Of a stretch of 64,000 nt of DNA, positions 11,501 to 24,062 are shown one piece after another. The DNA is taken from positions 6,572,001 to 6,636,000 of the forward strand of contig CM059622.1 of NCBI GenBank assembly GCA_030435675.1, read 5' to 3'. Origin of the DNA: Steinernema hermaphroditum. Its lineage: Eukaryota > Nematoda > Chromadorea > Rhabditida > Steinernematidae. Position 1 is the stretch's first letter; the number at the start of each line of letters is the position of its first letter. The notes below the pieces were generated by a model. That model did not search any database, was not told the DNA's origin, and saw nothing but the letters and a program-made list of their open reading frames with translations. Both the position numbers and the translations under genes were made by a program.

Positions 11501-12447
11501 ATGCGGTGTATCAGTGCAATGTCAAAAACAAGCACGGATCGTTGTGGACAAGTTTCAGCCTTGGCATAGCACCCTCGATCGTGCTTAACGGCACTACTTC
11601 CAAATTGCAATGTTCCTCAGACGTGGAGTGAGCGCAATAACTGCGCTATCATCACTCATCAATTCAATTTTTAGTGGAAACCTTACCCCAGAGTGGTACC
11701 ACAACAACGTCGAGGTTACAGCCAATTCTGGTGGCTTCATTCTCGAAGAAAATGCAAGAACGTTGGTGTTCAATGCATCTTCGCGGACGCCTGGAACGTA
11801 TACATGCAAATTCCGTGGTCAACCTGAACACGATCGCTACTTCGTTGTCGTATTGGAATGTATGTCACAATTACTCTATCCCTGTATTGACGTAAAATTC
11901 ATTTTCAGCTAAACCGTTCTGGATTGAGAGATCTGCAACAAGCGAGGAGGTCGTCGAAGGCGAATCGGTGTTGTTCACTTGTCAAGCTGGTGGAATTCCA
12001 TCTCCTTCCATTACGTTTTACAAAAACGGCTCTTGTACGGCCACTTATCTCATGATGCGTTTAATGTCCAAGTGTTTTAGTATTAAAGGAGTCCGATGAA
12101 GCAGAAGTATTGCGATCTCAGCTTGTTCTGTTCAATGTGACGGAGAGCAAGGAGGCCATCTATCAATGCAAAGCCGAAAACAAGCATGGTGCCGTGTCAA
12201 CCGTTTTCAAAGTCATTATTCGAGGTAAAAATTTCTGCCATCTTCCATGAATTATGTCTTTCGTTCTTCAGAGCCTCGCTTAGCAAGTGTATGGTGGCCA
12301 GTTTCCATCTTCTTCATGATAGTCGCAATCGTTATCATTGTCATTGTTGCCGCGATCAACTTGACAAAGAAGTCCGGATATTACCGTGTTTCGGGGAAGG
12401 AGCTTGAGCGCGTTTACGAGGAGAAGGAGGACGTGTCCAGTGCGTAA
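8572..12447 (+). CDS. L1CAM-like cell adhesion receptor with about ten Ig domains and a transmembrane segment
   Basis: Nineteen exons join in phase: 8572-8614, 8663-8837, 8885-9072, 9119-9300, 9346-9490, 9536-9635, 9679-9860, 9909-10034, 10078-10297, 10345-10535, 10580-10705, 10750-10963, 11010-11200, 11245-11370, 11414-11627, 11675-11859, 11909-12034, 12081-12224 and 12272-12447. They give about 1017 residues: a signal peptide (MASRSAIIAVLLST...), about ten Ig domains, one transmembrane helix (SIFFMIVAIVIIVIVAAI) and a tail of about 30 residues. Ig1-Ig2 resemble neuroglian/SAX-7 Ig1-Ig2 (YKWKKNG, GDYHCEANNTGG, RVHWIVKANN, VYYTCAAENS). Juxtamembrane GYYRVSGKE recalls the L1 family, but fibronectin III repeats and the FIGQY ankyrin site are missing. 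The block of 126-, 214/220- and 185/191-bp exons recurs three times with nearly identical introns, followed by a final 126-bp copy. Many NxS/T sites suggest an extracellular adhesion role; partner unknown. Confidence 0.85.
9909..12224 (+). repeat. tandem exon-block duplication inside the Ig receptor gene
   Basis: Units begin at 9909, 10580, 11245 and 11909 (spacings 671, 665 and 664 bp). Each starts with a 126-bp exon encoding PYW...GGIPTPSVTFYKNGS. Full units continue with a 214- or 220-bp exon and a 185- or 191-bp exon; the last unit runs into the transmembrane exon. Introns are conserved too: the gtatgtttt...tgctctg intron recurs in the first three units. All junction phases repeat (1, 1, 2, 1). 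Confidence 0.9.
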
Positions 12448-15162
12448 ATTGCGCTGTGTGTTGCATGAGAATGATTATATACTTTCAGTCAGAAATTTTT
12501 AATGAAATTTTCCATTCTCTGTTCGGTTGTGTGTCCTTTGCATCATATGCTTTTCGGCGGATTGTGAGAAACATAAGCGGATGGCCTTGTCCTCTTCTTC
12601 AAGACATCGTCATTCATTAGAGCCGGACAGAGCTGTAATCGCGTTACGGTAGTCTTCGACACCAAGGATTCCGCTGATCTTCTTCTTTCCATTTGCAACA
12701 TAAGCGTTCTCTGGTTTTGATCTCCGATTTGTCGTCTTTTATCTCCCCCGGTAGGCATGCCCAAGGGAACTGCAGTTCCGATAGATCGATCACGTCCTGA
12801 CAGTTCCATCGGCACTCTTTCTCACCTTCCCTCGCGATAAATTAATTGTGACATTTCGGTTTTTGCCTGGAAGTGTTGCGACGGCGCTTTTTTGGCGTCG
12901 GGAGGGAATCCTTATCGTCCGTTGCACATTTGATCGCGGCGATCTTCGCCCTCCGCTCGGAGGATTGCGTGGCGCTAAGCGATTCTGACAGCCGCGCATG
13001 CAAATGGGGTTTCCCACCTCCGATCTCTGACGAACAAAGGAAGTGCCGGCGCTCCCTTTGGCGCCAAAGGGCCTCGCGAAGGTCAGCGGCGCCGAGAAGA
13101 TGATCGATCGGAGGCGATCGGTGTTTGAACCGCAGAAGCTATTTCGGGCGGACCCTGCGGGTTCTCTGGTGTCGTCGACGGGTAGTCGCCGTCGTGGTGA
13201 AAAGGAGCGATGCTCTCTCCCCACGTGCTTCCGTTCCTCGGGATGCGTCACTCTCGATTCGGTCCTGATTCAGCGGATGTCGAAATTCGTTCCAAAGGAC
13301 CCCTCGATTCGCCTACGTATTCTCCTCGTCCGTTTCCCTTTGTGAATCCCGTTCTCGGAAATATCTCACCAATCGATGTTCACGGGCCTGAAAAGGACGT
13401 ATAGACAATAAGTATAGAAAGCTATCTTTGAGAGTATTCAGACGTGAGACCGGTCGGGATGGGACCGGACTCGGAACGACCGCTCTCTCCTCTGAAGGCT
13501 CTTGAAAGTGGCTTTCCTGTCTGCATGCCACTTTCTCTCTCGTTCGGTCTGTCTTATGTCTAGACGTCTGTGTCGGTCCCCTTTTTGGGCCAATATCGAC
13601 AAAATTCAAAATTCAATTCACTCCAAATTCTAAAATTCCAAAAAAAAATTCAATTCCGAATTGTATACGTCCAAAAACGTATACGTGACTCAGAAGTGTT
13701 CAAGTTCCTCCGGGCGATCGACCTAAGCGGATTCCCCTTATCTTCGACTTCCTTGGAACTACGTGTGTGCTTCGGAGTCTTGGGATTAACAATCTTTCCA
13801 GATCACAGTTTAATCTCTGGGTAATCTATGACCCCTTTTCTTCGGTTGACCTACAACGGACGTCCTTTGTATCGATTAAATATTGCCCTCGCTGCAAAAT
13901 TTTAATCACAGTTTTTGCATCGCAGTGGAAACGGGAGGGAAACTGCATCACTTTCAAAATCGATTCGAAGCTTGACCGTTGAAAGAGGTCTGATAAGAGC
14001 CCTCGCCATTAGGCCAGATCAAAGATCCCATCCGAAGCGCACCTTTGGTATGTCCTATCTGAATTTTTATGATGTTGGCGGATGGAAAGGCCAAGAGCCA
14101 TACACGAAGGACAAAACCTATTTGCATATGAATGTCGCTCGATCTCGATAAAGAACGACATCTACACGTTTCATAAAAAAATCTTTGATGTGTGGATGGG
14201 TGACACACATTGAAGCATGATATCTTTTGGCCTGAGTGGGAAAAGACACTTCGTAAATGTGTATATTCACCATATTGTAGGGAAGCTAGCACGGAACATC
14301 GAATAAGATGCAAGCAATAAAGATACAAAGGACATTTCTCAAGTGATGCATTTATGAACGCCGTTTCATCATGCTGATTAGAGTAGTAGGAAATAGCTGG
14401 AGTCCAGCAGAAAGTCCATGTATATAAGATAAACAGAGTACGGCACTTATTCTACGCTCGCAGTCTTTAATCCATGGTGCTTAGAGGCTAATTTTATGAG
14501 GCGCCAGTTTGGTTGAATCTATTTTTTTTTGCACACACTTACGGACCGGAGAGAATCGGTTCATCTCTAATGTAAAGTCCGATCTGCTCGACCCAAATCG
14601 TAGTTTCTAGTGGTGTATTTCTTTGGTCGGCGTCGAAACCAGATTTGTGTACTTTCCAAACAGTTCAACAAATCATTCCGCCTCTTGTTCAGAGTGATCA
14701 AAACTGACGAGTGCCTTGACATATTTTGGAATGCTTCTAAACTCTCGACGAGCAATCAGTCACCTCGAATCAAAAATCAATCGAAAACAGTGGAACTCGT
14801 TTCTCTACCGCCTCCGCTCCTTTAAATCATTTTGCAATTTTCTCTGTTTTCTGCCGAAATTCGGCGATGTATGCGCTGAACAGGTTCGCCTTCGGCAGAT
14901 TAGGTCACCGAGATTATCCCCTAATCCGCCAACCAAACCGTTTTGTGCGTTCGTCGTCCGCCGATGGCCTTGGGCACCCCTCGGCGCCGCTTTTTGCTGC
15001 TTCGTCGGCGTCTAGAACGCCGCGTGACGGCGCTCCAGAGTCCACTTCTGTGCCTTATCAGATGTTCTTTGACGGACCTCTGAAGATAGCTCGCGTGAGC
15101 GTGGACTGACTGTTCGTTTCGGCAACATTTCGACGTTTTACGGTTCGCCGTTAAACGCCGAT

Positions 15163-15408
15163 AAACGTGGACGCGGCTTCAAGTGGGCGCGTTTATGGGA
15201 GCACTCGCCGTCGCCAGGCGATGTTCGCGGGTGTACGTTGCAAAGTGGTTTCCAGATTGTTTTCGATTCGGAGGAGTTGAGACGTGTCCGATGGATCTTT
15301 GTTTTCGTTATCTTGATACGGAGAGGGAGCTTTAGTTGGGTTAACTCCTTGATACAAGCGCCACACTGGTGGTGAAGACAAACGTGGACGCGGCTTCAAC
15401 GGGGCGCG
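15163..15408 (+). repeat. dispersed direct repeat pair
   Basis: The string aaacgtggacgcggcttcaa followed by gggcgcg occurs at 15163-15191 and again at 15380-15408, with few differences. The sequence between them is unrelated. No coding meaning is seen. Confidence 0.6.
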
Positions 15409-18400
15409 GCCCAGAAGATAAACTCTTTTTTTTTGTCACCAATTTTGCAAACATATACCCATTTATCCCATAGGATCTGCGGGACTCAATCAGTGCTTTA
15501 GGAGACGGATCAATGCGGCATCGATGAGGGCCTTTTGCGTCCCTTCAACCTTAGGCCTTAGCCCAGTCACCGTTCTTTCCATTTAGTCGTTTCAGTTCAA
15601 TTAGAGATTCAAATTCAACTTCCTCAAAGCAGCATTTTCTCATTTCTCGTCTAATCTAGTACAGAAGCCAGTACGACGACTTCAAAAGCGAGACCACTGG
15701 CCTCATTACGGCAAAAGACCGATCGTTATCAATGACTGCCCACTTTAAAAAACAAAGTTCCCGTCCGGAACGTATCTTGTGATTCACGTCTCTTGTCTTA
15801 AAGTGCAATCTTGTGACTCCACGCTGTTTCAGCTTTATTTAGCTCTAATTCATAGGCCATGCAATTTTGTAAATTTTTGTAAAAAAATGTTTTTTAAATT
15901 TCCTGTAATTTCGTAGGTCATAGAACACTGAGTCCTTTCTGCTCGCATCTGCATACCTCGTTCGATTTTTGGAGCCACGCACTAGGTCCCTCCATCGACC
16001 ATAAACAACATACTAATCCATGTAAATATGGTTTGTTTTGGGTCTCCCGACACAAAGCGATGGATCCGGTCACGTGGTTTCTTTCTGATTTCTTTGTGGC
16101 TCCACTTCGAAGCCATCTTTCTGCAAAATTTCACAAAAATAGTCGATCGGTTTTCTGTGGTTACGTATGCAAATTCTGCAAATTCGCAGTATTCAGTCCG
16201 CATTCACTACCTAAAAGGGTCGACTCCCCGAGCAAAACGCCACGAGAGTCCCTTTGGAACCGGTTCCTCCTTCGCATAGCTCTAATTTAGTCATCTGTGC
16301 GATGCGGTGGTTCCCTCGGGTTATGATTTCTCGCCGCCCAGGTGATCTGAACTTCTCAACTCGATCTTTTGGACCGACATGTGAGAAGCGAGTTAAGGGA
16401 TCGCTTTGCCTCCGAGAACGCTTTCAGGGGAGCTGCTTGAAATTAACTCCCTTTAATGGCGTGCCGGTCTTCCTAATGGCATTCGAGTTGTTTGTTTGTG
16501 CGCCCTAAATGGCGACTCTTCTTCGTCTCCCGACTGGAAATTTCTGTCTCTCCTCCGTCTCAGAAAATCTCTCTCTGGGTTCAAGTGACGTCACGAAACG
16601 AAATGTCAGCTTCGAGCTCAAAATGGTCGTTCGGCGGAGGGCGAGTGACGTGATTGATCGATGCCATAAATGTGCCCGAAATCGAGTTTCCGTAAAAATA
16701 TATGTGTCGAATCCATCGCTTTGGCGCTGCAAACGTTTGAGGAGTCAAGGTGGGCGTCGTGGACAACGTTCTTTCTTTGACTCAACGGAAGAAGGACATT
16801 TGCAAATCCTTTTCTAGGTGGCATACTTTCTAGGGTTTCTTTTGCGATTTGCTCATCAAAATCAAAAAGATGATTTTTATTCTTTTTTTTTCACCTGGAC
16901 TGGTTCTGTGTAGCTCACGAAATATTTGTATTGTTACACGCATTACACATCCACACAGAAAAAACAATGCACCATGCACTGGTTTATGCGTTCTGTGAAG
17001 AGTTGTGAGTGGTTTTACGCGTGACAGTATTTATGGGACACCCTGTATTTATACTATGCCCTATCACTTCGGGCGTTAATCACTATGCCTTTATAAATTA
17101 AGTACATACAGGTGTTTTTACGTTTTTTTTTCTGTAGATATGTGCAATATTGTCGATCTATAGATATTGCCATTCGACATTTCACGCTATTCAACATTAC
17201 CGTTGTTCAATCACTAATCGTTCAACCCGTTGTTACGCAAGTTACGTTTAGCTTCGTTCAAAACAAATCCACCACTGTAAATCGAGTGCATTCTATCACC
17301 CATAAATCATCGTGGACAGCGATTTCGATCTGCGAATAATTGATCAACCTGCTTGAGACTCGACACAAACAAAATCTGCCAAAGATCAAACCTCGCGCAA
17401 CCAAAGGGCGCAATACTCGAATTCCACGCTGCAAACGTGTGTTTCGGGAGGTTTCCTCGTAACTTCCCTTTTTCGCTGCCGCCACAGAAGGTCGTTTTGA
17501 ACGATGACGGATCGGAGACGCGTTTCCACTCGACGGACAGTTTTATTTCCAAGCAGCTTCCGCTGTCGTCTTCGGTTATATTTGTGTTTCCGCTCCGGTG
17601 ACTAATCGCTTTTTAAGTAACCAATTTGGGCTCCAATATCGATGTTTTCCTATTTTCACTACGTCCTACCCCTTTCCGTCTGTCTCGTGAAGTTGAATCT
17701 CTCAATCAAAGCCCGATTCCTTGGTTCGAACCTCGCGAACCCATTTGCGCCTCGCTCCAGTTACCCCAAACGTGTCGTCGCTTCCGCGCAGCTCTATTAA
17801 AAGAAACAATCGGGATGCAAAGAACAAACATCCAAGGTTACCCTTCACATCGGATCCCCTGCATCTTCGCCTTATCTCGTCGACTCAAAGTACAAATTTG
17901 CTTTTTCGGGCGGCCAGAAGCGGGCTGGTCAGGCTGGAGCGCTTATCGGGGACGGGAGAAGGAAGCGGACCGGGCGTCCAGCAGAACAGGTTCCGCTAAC
18001 GATCCCCAACGTGGCTCTGGATTCAGGTCCCTTCTGGGAGAGGCTTAGCCAATGGCTATGGCGGCGACGACGATGGAAGCGCTTCGGGTGTTCGTCGCGT
18101 CTTCGCGAGTAGCGTGGCGGAGATGATAAGCGCCGCGCGGCGAAGAAACCGAGAAGACGCCTCTGCAACACCACTCAGCCACCCGACGACCACTGCGGAG
18201 ATCCAGTTTGTCGTCGTTCGGGCGCCGCCGACCTTTTTGTCGAGATTTTTTGCGCTCTGTTTACTCACTCGGCCGAGCCTCTCCGCGGGATTCAGGCCTG
18301 TCCCCACAGCGGCACCCTTCCAGGCGGGAAAACGGCCCTCAAAGAGGTTCCCCTCGGCCCGACAGCTGCTTCTGTTTTCAAATTCGGTCGAACGGTCTTC

Positions 18401-21159
18401 GCTTGCATATTAATCCTCCTCTCCGAAGGGCTCCGCAAAGTACACCCCTAACCGGCTCGCCGCGTTCCCCTTTCGGTGCTCCAGGGCCAGTGTTTCATCC
18501 TTTTGTTTTGGCGATGGTGATGAAAGAACGCCTCTGAAGGGTTAGGTCGACCTTGATACTCTCTTGATAGTGATCTCTGTTGTGATTTCGTGGAACTTCG
18601 ATTTTGGAGCTTCAAACCTTAAGTAATTCGAACCACGGTCATCTCGAGTGTAATGCACAAATCCGGGACAGTTCGTACAATGAATCTGGTCGTCAAAAAA
18701 CAAAAATAACGCTGGCGGGAGTAATCCTTTCCTAATGTGCCCTTTGATCTTGTTTTGCGTCCACCTCTACATCATCGCTCACCGTTCTGTCAGGTTGCGT
18801 CGTTCTCCGCGCCTCCAAATCCTCTTGTTATTTTAAGACGCGTGGTTCATTAAAGACCTCTCCGGCGACCCCCCACCCATCGGCACCCAATCTATTCGCG
18901 TCGTTCCCGAAGCCTACCGACACCTCCCCTATTAGAGTCGGATTAGCTCCGCGATAGCGCTGACCGTCCTCCGCGACGATCACTCGTCTTCGTCGTCGTC
19001 GTCGCCGCTTCGCCTTCTGCCTTCCACTACGTCGGTTTCCTGTTTTCCGCTTCTGCTGACTAAGCGGAAATGTTTTGGCGCCTCCTGGTCCATCCATTTG
19101 CGGCGCCTTTCCTCCTCGGGGGCTTCCCCGCCACCTCCGGCACTCTCCTATCAATTATCTCCCCTTCCGCTCCCTTTTTTGTCCCCTTTTTGTCCACTCT
19201 CGACCCTTCTTTGAATATGCGATCGGGTAGGGATGCACTTCGGCGGTGATTGAAGGCCGTTCGGAGGAAACGTCCCGCCGCCACTTAGCGGAGATCGGCT
19301 GAAGAAGCACCGTTAGTGTGTCCTCGGCTAAAGATCGCTCACATATTTTATGAGAGATTTATGGAAATTTCGCGAAAATTCGACTACAGGTGGTCACAGT
19401 TTCGCGACTCTTCTGCTACGGTCGGCGCTTTGCAACTGTGTCCTTTATCAGTACTTCCAAACGCAGTGAAAGTGAAGCAGTATTCGGCGTGCAGCCGAGC
19501 AGTTGTCCCAGGGGTCCAAGGTCCACCCGGTACCCAAAGCGGCTCGCAGCCGGATCATGCAACACATAAAACATCGAGAATCGCGGTTCTGTGCCTGATT
19601 TGTGGCCTCGGGGGAATCTCTTCACGTTTGAGGGTGTCCAGGATAGGACGCATAGCCTGGACCGTTCTTGACACAAACGAAATGCCTCTGGATTCAGATA
19701 AACAACTAGTGATGGGGAGCTACAAAACATCTAGAATTGAGTGTCTAGAGATTTATCTGTTTACATGAGAATCAGATAAAACTTTTCCGAGAAGCGAGAT
19801 CTTGATCCAATCAAAGCCGTTTGGATGGTGATTCGTGAGCACCTCGAGATTCTAAGGTCAGCCACTACCCAAGACGTGTACCGTGAAGAACATGTTTTCT
19901 GCGTTGTTTCCTCCGTTATCAACTGTTTTCGCGTCTATTTTCAGCCGGCCTCCCACTCGTCGGCGCCTCCTCCCGACGCCGGCTTCCGAAGTGCACTTTC
20001 CAACTGTTTTTGTTGTCGTCTGCCGATTTGGGTCATCGAATTTGTTGTATGCACGTTCTGTACCCGCCTGTCACTCCGAGTTTCGATCTCGGCGCTGCAG
20101 AGAGGCGCCTCTCCCCTCGATTTATCGCTTCTTCTTCGGAGACGAGACGTTGTTGTGGTCGCCGGTGTGTTTCCTTTCCAGATCATTTATTTAGGCCCCG
20201 GGGGAGAGGTATGCAGCAGCAGGAAGTGCCGACAGCTGTTGGCCCTGTTTTGCATCGGAAAACCCCTGGAGTCGCCTTTACAACGCCGATGTTTGAAATC
20301 TGGAACCCATCACCGCTCCATTATCGCCGCTTTTTTGCTGTTTCCCTAAGGACGGCAGATTCCTGCGGCTTATCAATTACTGCACGCCGGCACCGTCTAC
20401 GTGAGAATAGCCAAATTCTGATCTCCTCTGACGTCTTAGCGGCCAGCGCCACTACTTTTATTTTGCGATTGATGTGCGAAGTTTGAATCGGACTACACAC
20501 GTGATATCACTCGGCGTTCTCTGCTGTTCTCGAAACCGTACCGCTTTGGCGACTTTCCCCTTTCACTCTATCGATCCCTTCGATGAACTTCCCTTCTTCT
20601 CCCTTGTTTTCAAATTTTGTGTAAAATAAGCCGACAAAGAATGATGGATCTGGCAGCAAGATCTCACAAGAATCACGTTTACGTCGAGGTTAGTGCTCTC
20701 TGCAAAAACGCGTCGTTCCTATGGTCAAACTTTGACCCTTAAGGTTCAAAACCGCACCCACAATAGAGTCAGAGTACACAGACAGACCGTCTCTCTTCTA
20801 GTCACCTTCCTCTCGATTACAGACGATGCGAAAATCGCACTATTTGCACGTTTTCCCTTGGATGGTCACTCTGTAGTGGAGATCGAAAGAGCGATTATCA
20901 TGCTGATCGATCAGACCTTCCTGCCTGACCGCTCAATGTAGCCATGTTGCCAATTTGGTTATGCAAGTTGTGTCTCAGAGGACGAAGGGTGCTGGGTGCT
21001 GAGCCCACTGTTCTGTATTCGAGTATGAAAGTCGATGGAAAATAGAGAGGACGCCGGATAGGTCACCATAATCGTTTCATTTTATACCCCGCCATTTATC
21101 TGCACTGTCTGTCTGTGAGACAAACATTGCAGACAATGGAAACAAAAAAAAAAAACAAA

Positions 21160-21232
21160 TTTCGACAAGCAGACTGTCTGAAATCGGTTTCTCCTCTCAA
21201 GATTCCAATTTCAGACAGTCTGCTTGTCGAAA
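21160..21232. repeat. perfect 25-bp inverted repeat (hairpin)
   Basis: The left arm at 21160-21184 and the right arm at 21208-21232 are exact reverse complements, separated by a 23-base loop. An A-run (about 21143-21155) lies just upstream. The arms contain the palindrome-like agactgtct. It could form a microRNA-like hairpin or be a foldback insertion; no known microRNA seed is recognised. Confidence 0.7.
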
Positions 21233-24062
21233 CGACGACCATTTTCTAGTGTACTTGTCTCGCAGACAGACCATCTAATGTGCTTTTAGTAGATCCCGCG
21301 GATATTTCTCTTGACTATTTCTCTTAACTTTCCCTGCAATGAAGATGGTCTATCGACCCTACATTTCGGATCTCTTCCTCTCTTTGTTCTTCTCCTTCTT
21401 CGGGTAAAGTAGATCGCCTCCCCTACCAGAGGCTCTCACCAACAGTCCCTCTTCGCCTCCGCTCGCGTCCTCTTCTCACTCACTTTGTTGATTGTTTCGT
21501 CCGAACTCCTCCTCCGCTCCTCACCTGCGATCGCATTTCATCCGCGATTCCGCCGTATCCTGCGTCGTTTCCTCCGAATTCCACGTCTCCCTCCGTGACA
21601 GCAGGCCTCGGAGTTCCTCCCTGGATCAGCTGGCTCGTGCAGGCGGCGGCGTCCTCGAAAGTCAACAGACTGATAAGCGCGTTGCAGGTTCGATTCAAAA
21701 CTATGCGATAAGACTTTCTCTCTTCAGGGGTGCTCGCGTTTTTGCGCGCGATCGCTTCGCTCCGTGGAGTGTAAGCTGCCGGGCGGCGGTTCTGCTTGCG
21801 TCATAGTTAAAGTCTCTCTTCAAAGACCTCTCCCTCGCAATCTTCTCCGCCAGAGTCACAAGTTTGCACGTATACAGACGGGACGTAAACCGGCGATGTT
21901 TCATTGGAAGGGCCGTCGTGCCCTCGCAGGCTGTGCAAACCGATCGGGGCGCTATATATCCTCGGGCCTCCGATGGTCACTCACTACAGGACCACGTCCA
22001 TCGCGCGGATCGGAGCAGATAACGCCCACCAGATGCCCATGTTGTGTCTCCTCTCTGCGTCGACCTTTACCCCGTCGCCTCCTTCTGCGCGTCGGACCCT
22101 TCGGCTCCCCTCGCGCGCCACCGAAACGCCTTTTTTCAGCCGATTTCGCCGCAACTTATTGACTCGCTTTGTCGTCGCCGCATCCGCGGATCCCGGCGCC
22201 AAGGACACTTAATTACACATTTCGACTTTTCGAAGCCTCTCGCCCCCGTGATATTTAGACTCCAAAAAAACGGTCCTCCCGACGAATTATCGCCGATCTG
22301 ATGGAAGATCCGATAAAAAGAGGACAAGCCGTGATTGACGATTCGGGCCGAAAGTCGTAAACGTGTTCGCGGCGACAGAATCAGTGTTTTGACGATGAAC
22401 CCAGCGTTTATGACTGCACTATGAGAACAGTGCACACGGATGGGCACGGGAATTTGCATTTTATATTAACTCCTACACGCGATGTTGCGCGATGCGTGAG
22501 CAAAAGAAGTTCCTGGAAGTGTTGCCAAATGGTTCTCTGTGTCGGAAGTGGGCCCGTTCTGCCCTTTAAGGTACACCTGATTATGCGCCCAATATTCATA
22601 GATCCAAGGTGAACATTCGATTGGAAATATGCTCTTTTTGAGGAACTGAGATTCTCAGATTTCAAACTGCTTTAGGTGGACGGACTGTAGACAGGATGGA
22701 CACATCACTTAGCGACGATTCTGCACGCACTGTTTTTCTTCCTTTGTTTCGCTTTACACTCTTTCGCTGTGTCTTCTGTTTTCCTTTTTTGTTTTCGTTT
22801 CTAACGACAAACAGAACCAAAACTTGACCTTGTCGATCGCATCTTCGAGATCATCGAAGCTCCACAGAGACGTCAAAGGTCAAGAACTGACATATGTCCG
22901 ATTCCATCCCTTTCTGAAACTTCTTTCTGACTCCTAAGCGCCAGAAACACTTTACGGTAATTGTCACAGAACCTCTTATTTGTGGCGATTAATCTAATCT
23001 CCGAGGAGAAGAAAGCAAATCCTCGCTGACTTCTGCATAGTAAGCCTCTTACAGAAGCTCATCACCGCGAGGCACCTCTTTATGAGAGCTGATTAATTCG
23101 TCCAATTCAGGCTTCCCGAGGCGACCGGTTCAAACTCGAGACGTCGGAGGTTGCGTGCTGCGCGTAATGACTTCCATGCATCGCTAATCGAAGACCGCAG
23201 CTGCTGCCTGTCCCCGCCAGGGAGAGGGAGACGACCCAAAAAGCGCCTCGCCTCTCCGTTTCGACGCTTCCCCCGGCGGCCCCTCTGTTTTGGGGACCTT
23301 CTCCTCTGACCTCCCGTGATTTATCGTCTTTTGACTAGGAGAAACTCCCGAAATTCGAAGATGCCTTCCCTCGGAAATGCCGTTCCCGGCCACTTTGAGT
23401 CGTTTTTATCAAAAGATGCAATCGGGGAAACCTGTTCTTCGGGTCTCAAGAAGAGCTAAACCAAAATCATACGTGTTTTCCACCGTTTCTTCTCCTCTGA
23501 TGTCCTTGCGAGTTATTATTGGGGAGGTCATCGCAGTCGTTCCGCCATCAGGGCTGTGCATGCCGGAAACCCGATTCCCCGACGCATAGTTCTAACCCCA
23601 TTTTTGGCCAATAAACGTTGCAAATTCGTCCGAAACAATCGCGTTTCGCGGGGAGGCGACCTTCGCGTCGATAAACGCCGCCGTCTTCGGGCCAATCATC
23701 CCCTCCGACTACCAATCGACTACCTTTCCCTTCCGTAATTTCCATTTATCGATTGTCGTGTTGCGAGCCGTCGCTGTAAAGCCTACTCGTCTCCCTTTTT
23801 TGCCCGAGGGCCACAAGAGCGCCACTTTATCGCCGCCGCCCTCCGCTGCGTCTCCCGATTCGGGCTGCGCGTCGCGACGTCCCCCGTCTGCCCTTTGGCG
23901 ACACCACTGTATGCAAATCGTCGTTTCAGATCAAAAGTACATCCCCTACTTTTCGTCTCTGACTTTGTCGATCGCTCCGCCCATCGGCAAAAAGCCCCTC
24001 CATCCCGAAAACCGACCTCATCCACAGAAGCAAATCGTCTCGACGATTGGTTACTTTCTCGG

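Larger units (their letters stand above)
12448..24062. other. 11.6-kb region without a recognised gene
   Basis: CpG-containing, often pyrimidine-rich sequence with many short overlapping frames on both strands. None shows a family motif or a consistent exon chain. It holds small repeats: a GTATACGT/ACGTATAC hairpin at 13661-13682, a direct repeat at 15163-15191 and 15380-15408, a perfect 25-bp inverted repeat at 21160-21232, and a transposon-end-like gggacaccctgta near 17036. It could contain long introns or upstream regulatory DNA for gld-2, or unrecognised RNAs. Confidence 0.5.
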
